Shown here: one piece after another, positions 36,431 through 46,884 of the stretch | How the letters are laid out: each line of letters begins with the position of its first letter | How positions within the stretch are numbered: the first letter of the stretch is position 1 | From: CAYWMY01 sp046352935 | GTDB taxonomy: Bacteria > Pseudomonadota > Gammaproteobacteria > Steroidobacterales > Steroidobacteraceae | Direction: 5' to 3' | NCBI GenBank assembly: GCA_046352935.1 | Contig: JAXMGR010000016.1 | Location: forward strand, 1 to 64,000 | DNA length: 64,000 nucleotides | Made by a program: the position numbers and the translations under genes | Notes under the pieces: generated by a model | Databases searched by the model: none | Seen by the model: only the letters and a program-made list of their open reading frames with translations | Told to the model about the DNA's origin: nothing

Positions 36431-36591
36431 CCGCCTGCGCCGGCCGTCGGGTGCGGGAGAGCGGGGGCGGGCCCGTCGAGCCGGAGATCCCCGTTCCGCT
36501 GACTCGCGGGAGAAACGGTGCTGGCTCGCGGACGCAGGGAGCACGTCGATTCCATCGGCGGTCCGCCGACCGTTCACTGCAGGTGCTGCAC

Positions 36592-39144
36592 ATGGCCCGG
36601 GATGTCATCGACGACGCGAGGCAGACGAAGTCCACGTGCTACATGTGTTTCAACGCGTGCGGGATCGTGGCGCACACGCAGGGCAGCAGAGTCCTGCGGA
36701 TCGAGGCGATCCCGATAATCCGCAGAACCACGGTCAGTTGTGCCTGAAGGGCGTGCGGGGCTGTACGGACTGGACAACCCGCACCGGATCACGACACCGC
36801 TGCGACGGACGAACCCGGAGAAGGGCATCGGGGTGGACCCGCGCTGGGAGCCGCTCCCGTGGGAGGAGGCGCTCACGGTCGTCGCCGATCGTCTCAAGGC
36901 GATTCGCGAGGATGATCCCCGCAAGCTGATCGGCTGTTCGTTCGACACATGCCTACACCCAGTTCTTCACCTGGCTGATCGCGTTCGGAACGCCGAACGG
37001 GGTGGCCGGGGGCGCGAGTTTCTTCTGTGGCAACGGCCTGCATCCGGTGGCGAAGCTGACGCACGGGACATGGTTTCTGGAGCCGGACATCGATCACTGC
37101 AATTACCTGATCCTGGACGGGACGCAGAGCGGGTTCGTGGCGAACCACCTGCCGATGGATCTGGCGGAGCGGATGCGGCGTGCGCGGGAGCGCGGCATGA
37201 AGCTGGTGGTGATCGATCCGATCGAGACCAACGCGGGGAAGTCGGCGGACGAGTGGATCGGGATCGTGCCGGGGACGGACGGGGAGCTGGCGCTGGCGCT
37301 GGCGAACGTGTGGTGAACGAGCTGGGGATCTACGACGCGGAGTTCCTGAAGCGGCACACGAACGGGACCTACCTGATTGGCGCGGACGGTCGGTATGTGC
37401 GGGACGGGGCGAGCGGCAAGCCGCAGGTGTGGGACACGGTGCGTGGAGCGGCGGGGGCGTTTGATGCGGTGGGCTGGGAGTCGCAGGCGCTGGTCGGCGA
37501 ATACACCGTCGACGGCCGGGCGTGCATGCCGGCGTTCCGGAAGGTGAAGGAGCATCTGGCGGGGTATGCGCCGGAGGCGGCGGCGCGGATCTGCGGGGTG
37601 CCGGCGGCGACGATCCGGCGGATTGCGCGGGAGTTCGGCGAGGCGGCGGCGATCGGTTCGACGATCGAGGTGGACGGGCAGATATTGCCGCTGCGGCCGG
37701 CGTGCGTGAACTGGTGTCGGGGGCCGATTGCGCACGAGCACGGGTTTCTGACGGGATTTTCGCTGCAGTTGCTGAACATGATCGTGGGCGCGATCGATGT
37801 GCCCGGCGGGCACCTGGGTGCGAACCCGGTGGGGCCATGGTGGGAGCCCGGAGTGAGCGCGGACGGGCTGCTGGTGCCGACGACACATACGCTGGTGAAC
37901 GTGGGCAACAATCCGTATCCGGGGCCTGTGCCGACGATGCCGGAGAGCATCTGCGTGTCGGAGCTGTTTCCGGTGGCCCCGTATTCGGGGTCGATGCTCT
38001 ATGAGGGGATCCTGGATCCGGAGAAGTTCGGGATTCCCTACAGGCCCGAGATGCTGCTGGTCTGTCGCAGCAACCCGCTGATGTCGACCATCGATCCGGA
38101 GACGGTGGCGGCGGCGCTCAGGAAGATTCCGTTCATCGTGGCGTTTGCGTTCGCGGCGGACGAGACCACCGAGTTTGCGGACCTCGTGTTTCCCGATGCG
38201 CACTATCTGGAGCGCTACGACGCCTTCGTCAACGCACCGTTGAACTTCCATGCAGCGGGCGAGGGCGACTGGCATTTCCAGATCCGCCAGCCGGTGGTGG
38301 AGCCGCCGGAAGGCGTGACCCACTGGCTACCGCAGCTCCTGTTCGAGCTGGCGGAGCGCGTGGGATTCAAACAGCGTTTCTACGAATACCTCGACATGAT
38401 CCTGCCGCTGGGCGGGAATACCGGCTGGATCCGGACAAGACCTACTCCTGGAAGGAAGTGCTCGACCTGTGGCTGAAGTTTCACTTCGGTGCGGAGCACG
38501 ATCTGCGCTGGTTCGAACAGCACGGCTTCATCATCTACCGGAGGAAGACGGTGCAGGAGGCCTTTCCCCGGCCGTTCCTGCCGTCGCGGATCCCGGTCTA
38601 TCTGGAGCATGTGCTCGGTCTGAAGGCCGGGGTGGAGGCGATCGTCGGGCAGCTGGGGCTTGCCTGGGACACCGGCGACTACCAGCCGATTCCGGACTGG
38701 AAGCCCTGTGAGTCGCATCGGGAGACGAACGGCGAGTTCGACCTGTACGCCGCCTGCAAGCTGCCGTTCCACACCTTCTCGGTGACGGTCGGCAATCCGC
38801 TGCTCGACGACGTGGTGGCGGCACCGCACATGAAACACGGGCGGAACGTGCTGCTGCACTCCGAAACGGCACGGCAGAAGGGACTCGCCGATGGCGACGA
38901 GGTGTGGGTGGAGACCACGCACGGCGCCCGGGTGAGGAGCGTCGTCACGGTGACGAACGGCATCCATCCGTCCGTGGTCGGCTTCCCGGGCCTGTTCGGC
39001 CGCTGGGCGCACAACCTGCCGCGCAGAGCCTACGGCGGCGCCCACTTCAACGCGCTGCTTCCCCGCAGTCTCGAGCGCATCGACAAGGTCGCCGCCACCA
39101 CCGACATGTGCGTCAAGGCAAAGGTCTATCGGGCAGCACACTAG
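36592..39144 (+). pseudogene. frameshifted CISM molybdopterin catalytic subunit (broken copy)
   Basis: Almost the same DNA as the intact gene at 57164, but with seven length changes: one G missing at about 36705, one G at about 36750, AC at about 36947, C at about 37310, ACC added at 38329-38331, G at about 38415, and AAC missing at about 38754. Five of these break the frame. The N-terminal CYMCFNAC cluster motif and the C-terminal end KAKVYRAAH are both present. Three changes fall in G runs and I noticed only a few substitutions, which is the pattern expected of sequencing error in a repeat; recent decay is the alternative. The aldehyde dehydrogenase follows about 100 bases later. Confidence 0.85.
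36621..39131 (+). repeat. 2.5-kb direct repeat, left copy
   Basis: 2511 bases that match 57193-59709 (2517 bases) in the same orientation. The offset is 20572 at the left end and 20578 at the right, which equals the net six bases of indels listed for the broken gene. Flanking sequence is unrelated, so only the CISM gene body was duplicated or converted. Confidence 0.9.
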
Positions 39145-39242
39145 CCAATGTCGCCTCGTGCTGCCGGCGGCGGGCGATCGCGCAACGCCGCCACGCATGT
39201 CGTGGGAACCGATCCTGGTCGCGAGTGGCGTGAAGGAGCGAT

Positions 39243-40691
39243 ATGTCTGGAGCCGGCATAGCACGATCGAACGCTGTGTTACAGGAGCAGCGGGATTCAT
39301 TTCTACGCGAAGGCGCCCCGTCCGCAGAGCGCAGAAAGGACAGGCTGCAGCGCGCCATCCGCATGTTGCTCGCATACCAGGATCGCATCGTGGCCGCCGT
39401 GAGCGAGGACTTCGGCGCCCGGTCGGCGATGACGACCAGGGCTGCGGAGATCCTGCCCAGCGTCGGCGCGCTGCGTTACGCAATCGCTGCTCTGGACGAG
39501 TGGATGCGCCCCGAGAAGCGGACGCTCGTCCCCGGTACGACCGGCCCCGGTGCATGGGCCGAGGTGCGCTGTCAGCCCCTCGGTGTCGTCGGGGTCATCA
39601 GTCCGTGGAATGCGCCATTTCTGCTCAGTGTCCGGCCTCTGGCCGGAATCCTCGCAGCAGGCAATCGCTGCATGATCAAGCCTTCGGAGCTGACGCCCGC
39701 CAGTGCGGATCTCCTGGCGCTGATGGTCCGGGAGTTCTTCGACGAAAGCGAGCTGGCTGTACTGACCGGTGGACAGGACGTCGGTGAAGCGTTCTCGGCG
39801 CTTCCGTTCGATCATCTGATGTTCACGGGCTCGACGGCGGTCGCGAAGAAGGTCATGAAAATGGCGGCGGAGAACCTGGTCCCGCTGACGCTGGAGCTGG
39901 GTGGCAAGTCCCCCGTCATCGTCAGCCGGACTTGCGACATCGGGCAAGCCGCGCTCCGGATCGTACACGGCAAGTTGCTGAACGCCGGACAGGTGTGCAT
40001 TTCGCCGGACTATGTGCTCGTCGAGACGAGTCGGGCGCCGGAGTTCATCGCGGCGTGTCTTGATGCGGCGGCCGCACTCTATCCGGACATCGAGAGCGAC
40101 GACGAGTACACGTCGATGATCTCCACGAGGCACTATCGGAGGGCTCTGGACCTGATCGCGGACGCAACGCGCAAAGGTGCCCGGGTCGCCGGCACCGGCG
40201 AACTTCCCTCGATGGCAGTCACGGGCGCCAGGCGAAAGATTCCGCTACACGTGTTGACCGGGGTCACCGACGACATGACGGTCATGACCGAGGAGATCTT
40301 CGCACCCATCCTGCCCGTCATGACTTATGACGACATCCGCGAAGCGGTGGCCTACGTCAATGCGCGACCGCGGCCTCTGGCGACCTACTACTTCGGTGAG
40401 GATCCGGACGAGATGGAACTCGTCATCGATCGCACGTGGTCGGGGACCATGGCCATCAACGACGTCGTCGTCCAGGGATCGCGGGAGGAACTCCCCTACG
40501 GGGGGATCGGGCCGAGCGGCATGGGGTGCTACAAGGGTCGCGACGGCTTCAGGAATTTCAGTCACGTGAAACCGGTCTTTCACCAGACGCCCGTCGAAGA
40601 CGCCCTGCGACCGATGAGGCCGCCCTATACGGAGGACGTGGTCGCGCGAGTCTGCAGCCTGCTCAGCGCGGCAGGAAATCGCGCAGATTGA
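39243..40691 (+). CDS. aldehyde dehydrogenase, coniferyl-aldehyde-dehydrogenase-like (copy 2)
   Basis: A 482-residue paralogue of the gene at 3488, with the same Cys252 in GQVCISPDY and Glu in LELGGKSPVI. AAGGAG six bases before ATG 39243 fixes the start. Whole blocks such as VVGVISPWNAPFLLSV and GGIGPSGMGCYKG are shared with copy 1. Both copies sit next to CISM-related genes, which suggests a repeated functional pairing. The 3' end overlaps the convergent ubiD by 29 bases. Confidence 0.9.
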   Translation: MSGAGIARSNAVLQEQRDSFLREGAPSAERRKDRLQRAIRMLLAYQDRIVAAVSEDFGARSAMTTRAAEILPSVGALRYAIAALDEWMRPEKRTLVPGTTGPGAWAEVRCQPLGVVGVISPWNAPFLLSVRPLAGILAAGNRCMIKPSELTPASADLLALMVREFFDESELAVLTGGQDVGEAFSALPFDHLMFTGSTAVAKKVMKMAAENLVPLTLELGGKSPVIVSRTCDIGQAALRIVHGKLLNAGQVCISPDYVLVETSRAPEFIAACLDAAAALYPDIESDDEYTSMISTRHYRRALDLIADATRKGARVAGTGELPSMAVTGARRKIPLHVLTGVTDDMTVMTEEIFAPILPVMTYDDIREAVAYVNARPRPLATYYFGEDPDEMELVIDRTWSGTMAINDVVVQGSREELPYGGIGPSGMGCYKGRDGFRNFSHVKPVFHQTPVEDALRPMRPPYTEDVVARVCSLLSAAGNRAD

Positions 40692-41985
40692 TCGATTCCA
40701 CCCCGCGGACGCGCTTGCGTTCGAATTCCTTCTCGCGGCCGCGCGGCCTGGTCGCGTCGATCCCGAGGCGTCCCCGGAACACACCGGCCGGGTCGCGATG
40801 GAAGCCCGGCACGTCGGGAATCGTCATCACGTGCCGATCCACGCGGCATCGGGTGACCACTGCCCACCAGACGTCCTCGAAGTCATGGATGTTCACGTCT
40901 TCGTCGACGACGATGACGATCTTGTTGTACTGGAGATGCGAGCCCATCGCGGCGAGGATGACCTGCCTGGCGTGGCCCTCGTACTGGGGCTCGATGCGCA
41001 CGATGGTCTGCATCGGCGACGGGCAGCAACTCACGTCGAGGATGCCCGGAAGCGTGGCGGCGAGGTGCCGGAAGGCGCGGCCGGAAAACGAGATCTCCAG
41101 TGCGCGCAGGTCCTCCGCGTAGCCGCACAGCAGAGCATGGAACAACGCGCCAGGGCGCCAGGTGACGTTCAGCACCTCGAAGACATGGTTTGGGCCCTGC
41201 TCGACGTAATAGCCGAGGAACTCGCCGAACGGGCCCTCCGGCCGTCGCTCGCGGGGCAGGATGCGGCCCTCGATGACGATCTCGGTCTCGGCGGGAACCA
41301 TGAGGTCGATACGCGTGCAGGGTCGCATCGGCATGGCGCCGCCACGGATGGCATTGGCGATCGCCATCTCGTCCGCTTCGTAGGGTACCGAGGCACAGGC
41401 GCCCAGAAAGACCTCGGGCGGTGCACCGAGCAGGATGGCGACGTCGAGCGCCTGGTCTCTCGCTTCGGCCTTGGCCTGGTAGCGGGCCAGGTCATGCGGC
41501 GGCGCCAGTCGCACGCGCAGTTCCGTGTCGCTCACCATCATTGCACGCGAGAAGGACAGGTTGGGAACCCCGGTGTCCGGCTCACGGGCGAGGAACACGC
41601 CCGCAGTCAGGTAGGGCCCGGCGTCGCGCTCGCAGTACTGGACTCCTGGCAGCGCGCCGAGGGTCCCCTGCTCGAACGGGAAGTCGTCCGATCGCAACGC
41701 CGGTCGCACGGCTCCGGGACGTTCGGCACCCTCGACGATCGTCTGCCACCGCCTGCAGAAGTTGCCGGGGGTCGTGCCGATGAGTTCGCAGAGACGGCGA
41801 TGGCTGCCGTAGACATTCGACACCACGGGAAATGCAGTGCCGCGGACGCGTTCGAAGAGCAGCGGGGCATCGCTCTCCTGCTGGGAGAGGCGGACGATGG
41901 CAGCCAGCTGATCGCGAGGATCGACCTCGCGTGTGACGACGCGAAGCTCCCCCCGTTTCCTCAGCGCTTCCAGGTAGTTGCGCAT
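40663..41985 (-). CDS. ubiD: UbiD-family prenylated-FMN (de)carboxylase (paralogue 4)
   Basis: A 440-residue UbiD, the sister of the gene at 14449: same length, and same glutamate positions 250 and 255 in EGPFGEFLGYY. Other shared blocks are RGELRVVTREVDP and the region around PFEQGTLGALPG that corresponds to PVLGRVADLPG. I chose ATG 41985 because MRNYLEALRKRGE aligns with MRDYLSALIGRGE; a TTG at 42021 is possible. It diverges from the MoxR gene across an AT-rich element. Confidence 0.92.
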   Translation of the reverse strand: MRNYLEALRKRGELRVVTREVDPRDQLAAIVRLSQQESDAPLLFERVRGTAFPVVSNVYGSHRRLCELIGTTPGNFCRRWQTIVEGAERPGAVRPALRSDDFPFEQGTLGALPGVQYCERDAGPYLTAGVFLAREPDTGVPNLSFSRAMMVSDTELRVRLAPPHDLARYQAKAEARDQALDVAILLGAPPEVFLGACASVPYEADEMAIANAIRGGAMPMRPCTRIDLMVPAETEIVIEGRILPRERRPEGPFGEFLGYYVEQGPNHVFEVLNVTWRPGALFHALLCGYAEDLRALEISFSGRAFRHLAATLPGILDVSCCPSPMQTIVRIEPQYEGHARQVILAAMGSHLQYNKIVIVVDEDVNIHDFEDVWWAVVTRCRVDRHVMTIPDVPGFHRDPAGVFRGRLGIDATRPRGREKEFERKRVRGVESINLRDFLPR

Positions 41986-42018
41986 CGCTGGTCGAGACTC
42001 ATGCAGGCCGGCCTTGGA

Positions 42019-42051
42019 CAATCATAAATGATCTGATTAATATGCATACAC
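42019..42051. promoter_or_regulatory. AT-rich operator-like element (element 5)
   Basis: An AT-rich block between divergent ubiD and moxR. It contains the inverted repeat ATCAT-AA-ATGAT (42021-42032) and GATTAATATGC just after it. It lacks the exact ATTATTRA octamer, so it is a weaker member of the set. Confidence 0.4.
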
Positions 42052-42087
42052 CCATCTGCCACCTTGCCGGGGCGTTCCGACACGTCC

Positions 42088-43020
<933 letters not shown>

Positions 43021-43035
43021 CACGACGCGCGGCCG

Positions 43036-44220
43036 ATGTCCGAACCGCCGCAAGCCGATCCGATGCTGGTTCATGTCCTCCGGTTCGGCAGGACCCTGCG
43101 CGACCACGACGTGCCGGTAAGTCTCTCGGGGATGGTCGACTTCTGCCGCTGCTTCAGGGCGATCGACCTGCGGTCCCCGGAGGACCTTCATGCTGCCGCG
43201 CGGACGCTCCTCGTCACGCGGAAGGAGCATCTCGAGACCTTCGATCGGGTGTTTGACCTGTTCTGGCGCGGCCTGCTCTTCGATCAGGCGAGGGACCGGG
43301 CCAGAGGGCGCGACGATCAGACGGGCAGCGACGACGACGATGATGAAGAATCTGACCGGCGCGACGAGCGTCCGGCTGCACGCCGCAGCGACGCGGACGC
43401 CGGACGGGAAGGCAGCGACGAGGAGAACGAAAGCAGCCCGGAACGCAGCGAATATTCGCGGCACGAGGGCATCGGAGACCGGGACCTCGCGACACTGTCG
43501 GAAGCGGAACTCGCGCATGCACGCAGGATCGTCGCCGATCTCGTCAGGCGGCTCACGGGCCGCGAGAGCCGCCGGCTCGTCGCCGCCCCGGACGGAGATC
43601 GCCTGGACATCGTTCGCATGCAGCGCCGCAGCCTGCCCTACGGGCTGCTCCCGTTCGAGCTGCGCTATCGACGCCGCAAGGAGAAGAAGCCGTCACTCGT
43701 GCTGCTGTGCGACGTGAGCGGGTCGATGGAGCGCTACAGCAGCGTGCTCGTTCAATTCATCTGCGGAGTGCGTGCAGAACTCGCCAGGGTCGAGATCGGG
43801 CTGTTCGCGACGCGCCTGACGATGGTTACTCCGCTGCTGGACCGGGGCAACGTCCAGCGGTCGATCGCGAGGCTTTCGAAGCGTGTGACGGGTTGGGGAA
43901 GCGGCACGGACATCGGCACGAGCCTCCGCGAATTCAATGACAGCATGGTGGGGCGGAGCCTGGGGCGACGGGTCACGGTCGTCGTTCTCAGCGACGGCTG
44001 GGATCGCGGGGACGCGGCGGTGATGGGGGAAGAGATGCTTCGATTGCGCCGCGCGGCGCGATGCATCATCTGGCTGAACCCGCTGCTCGGGCGGACCGAC
44101 TACGAGCCACTCTGCCAGGGGATCCGTACCGCGCTGCCGTACCTCGACTACTTTCTGCCGGCCCACAACATCGACAGTCTCGAAGATGCGTATCGCGTGA
44201 TTCGTACGACACGGAACTAG
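43036..44220 (+). CDS. coxE: VWA-domain protein, CoxE-like
   Basis: A 394-residue protein. An N-terminal helical domain is followed by a strongly acidic linker (about residues 92-137, many Asp and Glu). The von Willebrand A domain has the MIDAS motif DVSGS at 226-230, preceded by a basic patch YRRRKEKKPS. CoxE-type proteins team with MoxR ATPases in metal-centre assembly. The stop overlaps the convergent CobW gene by four bases. Confidence 0.88.
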   Translation: MSEPPQADPMLVHVLRFGRTLRDHDVPVSLSGMVDFCRCFRAIDLRSPEDLHAAARTLLVTRKEHLETFDRVFDLFWRGLLFDQARDRARGRDDQTGSDDDDDEESDRRDERPAARRSDADAGREGSDEENESSPERSEYSRHEGIGDRDLATLSEAELAHARRIVADLVRRLTGRESRRLVAAPDGDRLDIVRMQRRSLPYGLLPFELRYRRRKEKKPSLVLLCDVSGSMERYSSVLVQFICGVRAELARVEIGLFATRLTMVTPLLDRGNVQRSIARLSKRVTGWGSGTDIGTSLREFNDSMVGRSLGRRVTVVVLSDGWDRGDAAVMGEEMLRLRRAARCIIWLNPLLGRTDYEPLCQGIRTALPYLDYFLPAHNIDSLEDAYRVIRTTRN

Positions 44221-45299
44221 CGTGGTGGCACGTCGGCTTCCGTCGGGTCCGATGGACCGCGGAGGATGTTGACCACCGCTTCGACGAAGCGATTCGGCGG
44301 GGACGTGCTGTTGTCGAGACAGCGCCCGAGATCCGCCGCGACCGCTCCGAATTGCGATTCATGGCCGAGCGCAAGCATGACGACCCGCGAAGCGGGTTCC
44401 TCGCCGGGGGCCCAGGAGGAGCCCTTGCTGAGCTGTATGCGCTTGCCGACGACCTGCAGCACCACGCGCCGATCGGGAACCTCGGCAAGATTCAGATGGC
44501 CTTTGGCACGGAAGACTTCGGTGGGCAGGCGCTGCAACAGCTCGTAAAGGGGGCCCAGTGCCACCGGGGTGGCCTCGTGCCAGCTCCAGGTCGTGACATC
44601 GTGGACGGCCGCATGACCGTGACCTCGACCGTGCCCATGTCCGGTTCCGGTTGTCGCCGTAGTGACCTCGGCGGGCGCTCGCTCGCGAGCCGCCCGGGCG
44701 AGCGGCGCGGTATCGAACAGGATCTCGAGCGGCACGGCGCACTGTGCAGTGACGAGGATTCGAACGCGCGGGGCGCTCGTGCGGATCCACGACTGCACGC
44801 GATCCAGGGTCTCGGCGCTCACGAGGTCGCGCTTGTTCACGAGCACGATGTCGGCGGCCTGGATCTGGTCGGTGGCCAGGGCCTGGTGCTCTCCTGCAAG
44901 GCCGAGAAGATTCTCGGCATCCACGACGGTCACGATGGCGTCCAGTCGCAATCGGCTGGCCAGCCGGGTCGACATGACCACCGCCATGGCTGCTGCCGCC
45001 GGATCAGAGACTCCGCTGGTCTCGATGACGATGTGATCGGGCACGAAATCGCGTGCCAGCAGCTCCACGAGAGCCTGCACCAGATCGTCCCGGATCGTGC
45101 AGCAGACGCAGCCGTTGGCGAGCCCGATCGTCGTGCCATGGACGTTCTGGATGAGGCTGGAGTCGACGTCGATGCTGCCGAAGTCGTTGACCAGCACTGC
45201 GATCCGGACGCCGTGTTCTCCGGCGAGCAGGTGGTTCAGGAGCGTCGTCTTGCCCGCCCCGAGGAACCCGGAAACGATCGTGACGGGTATCTTGTCCAC
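44217..45299 (-). CDS. CobW/COG0523 GTPase metallochaperone with His-rich loop
   Basis: A 360-residue G3E GTPase. Walker A is GFLGAGKTT (11-19), the metal-binding CxCC motif is GCVCC (63-67), and the guanine-specificity motif is NKRD (155-158). A histidine-rich stretch GHGHGRGHGHAAVH occupies about residues 220-233 and could bind Zn, Ni, Co or Cu. The GTG start at 45299 agrees with the family N-terminus. Its tail-to-tail position with coxDE and divergence from the hydantoinase suggest metal delivery to a local metalloenzyme. Which metal is unknown. Confidence 0.88.
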   Translation of the reverse strand: MDKIPVTIVSGFLGAGKTTLLNHLLAGEHGVRIAVLVNDFGSIDVDSSLIQNVHGTTIGLANGCVCCTIRDDLVQALVELLARDFVPDHIVIETSGVSDPAAAAMAVVMSTRLASRLRLDAIVTVVDAENLLGLAGEHQALATDQIQAADIVLVNKRDLVSAETLDRVQSWIRTSAPRVRILVTAQCAVPLEILFDTAPLARAARERAPAEVTTATTGTGHGHGRGHGHAAVHDVTTWSWHEATPVALGPLYELLQRLPTEVFRAKGHLNLAEVPDRRVVLQVVGKRIQLSKGSSWAPGEEPASRVVMLALGHESQFGAVAADLGRCLDNSTSPPNRFVEAVVNILRGPSDPTEADVPPR

Positions 45300-45355
45300 C
45301 CCGGAGTCCCCACGGGCCGCACCGCCTGAGCCAGGTGATTCGCGGCTTGTCTCTG

Positions 45356-45377
45356 GTAAATGAAATTATTAACATCG
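45356..45377. promoter_or_regulatory. AT-rich operator-like element (element 6)
   Basis: GGTAAATGAAATTATTAACA, with ATTATTAA, lies between the divergent CobW and hydantoinase genes, about 65 bases before the hydantoinase start. Its AAATTATTAA core equals that of element 3. Confidence 0.5.
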
Positions 45378-45440
45378 CGATCATACATCCGCCGGGCACG
45401 GGGCGCCCGTCCCGCCGGGCTTTGATCGGGGGGCTCATCC

Positions 45441-46844
45441 ATGGTCTGTGACTTGGTCATCCGCGGGGGGCGCGTCGTATCGTCGGCGCGCACGGTTACG
45501 GCCGACGTCGCCATCCAGGACGGCAGGATCCTCGCCGTCGGCAATGGCGGCGACATCCCCGCGGGCCGGCGCACGCTGGATGCGCGCGGCATGTTCGTCC
45601 TGCCCGGCATCATCGATCCGCACGCCCACCTCGGCTACATGGACACTCTCGAGGCTGTGGAGTCCGAGACGCGGGCCGCGGCCTGCGGAGGCGTGACCTG
45701 CCTCGGCGTGTACATCCTCGCGCTGAACGGCGGCATCCTGAAGCAGTTCGAGAGGCTGAAGGAGACGTTCGAATCCAGGAGCTTCGTCGACGGATTCTGG
45801 CACCTCATGGTGATCGATGCGACCACCATGGATGAGATCGACCGATGCCCTTCGGCAATCGGGCTCACCTCGTTCAAGTTCAACATGGGCTACAAGGGCC
45901 CGCATGCCGACCTGCTCGGCATCAGCGCGACCGACGACGGCGCCGTGTATCGCGGGTTTCGCAAGATCCAAAAGCTCGGTCCGCCCGCGCTCGCCGCCTG
46001 TCACACCGAGAACATCGACATCCACCTCATGCTGCGCGACGAACTCATCGCACAGGGACGCAAGGACTATCGCGTCTGGAACGACTCGCGACCTCCGTTC
46101 GTGGAGGCCGAGTGCATGCGGCGCGCCATCTACCTGGCGAAGAACTCCGGGTGTCCCCTGTACATTCCGCACATCACCATTGCGGAGGGCGTCGACATCA
46201 TCGCGGAGGCGGCCGCGGCCGGGGTGCAGGTCGTCGGGGAAACCTGTCCCCAGTACCTGACCCACAACAACGATGCTCCACCGCTGGTTGTTCTCGAGCA
46301 TCCGGCCTGCGCGAACGTCAATCCGCCCCTGCGTGACAAGGCGTCGAACGAAAGGCTGTGGGAGGGGTTGGCCCAGGGGATCATCAAGTGCATCGGCTCC
46401 GACCTCGCGCCGACGACACTCGCGATGAAGGGCGACAACATCTGGGAAGCTCCGATGGGTCTCGGCAACACTTCCGAACTGCTGCTGCCCGTGCTGCTCA
46501 GCGAGGGAGTCAACAAGGGACGATTGACGCTGGAGAAGGTCGTGGAGATCTGTTGCGAGAACCCGGCGCGCATCTTCGGCGTGCATCCCCGCAAGGGTCG
46601 CCTCGAGGCCGGCGCGGATGCCGACCTCGTCGTCGTCGATCTCGATCAGACGCGGACCGTCGAGGTCGGGAAGCTTCGCACGATGTGCGACTGGTCGATC
46701 TACGACGGCTGGCAGCTCACCGGATGGCCGGTCCATACCGTGCTGCGCGGCCAGGTGATCGTGGAGGAGGGCGAGCCGGTGTCCCGCGTGACGGGGCAGG
46801 CGCGGTACATCCGTCGTGGTCGGCCCCAGGGCCCCGGGCAATGA
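45441..46844 (+). CDS. dihydropyrimidinase/D-hydantoinase-type cyclic amidohydrolase
   Basis: A 467-residue binuclear-metal amidohydrolase that would open a cyclic imide or amide ring. Metal ligands are visible as DPHAHLG (His61, His63) and the lysine expected to be carboxylated is Lys152 in GYKG; these positions agree with known hydantoinases. The ATG has a G-rich ribosome site. The next gene encodes a nitrilase-fold amidase, the classic second step (carbamoyl or amide cleavage). The substrate is probably a ring made by the molybdenum hydroxylase downstream; this is inference. Confidence 0.88.
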   Translation: MVCDLVIRGGRVVSSARTVTADVAIQDGRILAVGNGGDIPAGRRTLDARGMFVLPGIIDPHAHLGYMDTLEAVESETRAAACGGVTCLGVYILALNGGILKQFERLKETFESRSFVDGFWHLMVIDATTMDEIDRCPSAIGLTSFKFNMGYKGPHADLLGISATDDGAVYRGFRKIQKLGPPALAACHTENIDIHLMLRDELIAQGRKDYRVWNDSRPPFVEAECMRRAIYLAKNSGCPLYIPHITIAEGVDIIAEAAAAGVQVVGETCPQYLTHNNDAPPLVVLEHPACANVNPPLRDKASNERLWEGLAQGIIKCIGSDLAPTTLAMKGDNIWEAPMGLGNTSELLLPVLLSEGVNKGRLTLEKVVEICCENPARIFGVHPRKGRLEAGADADLVVVDLDQTRTVEVGKLRTMCDWSIYDGWQLTGWPVHTVLRGQVIVEEGEPVSRVTGQARYIRRGRPQGPGQ

Positions 46845-46884
46845 CTGCGACGGTGGTTGCAGGTTCTGCACGGATGGTCCGGTC

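Noticed and set aside
36705..38416. Programmed frameshifting to express the first CISM copy.
   Set aside because: Five separate frame-disrupting indels are scattered over the gene without slippery sites or structures; error or decay is simpler.
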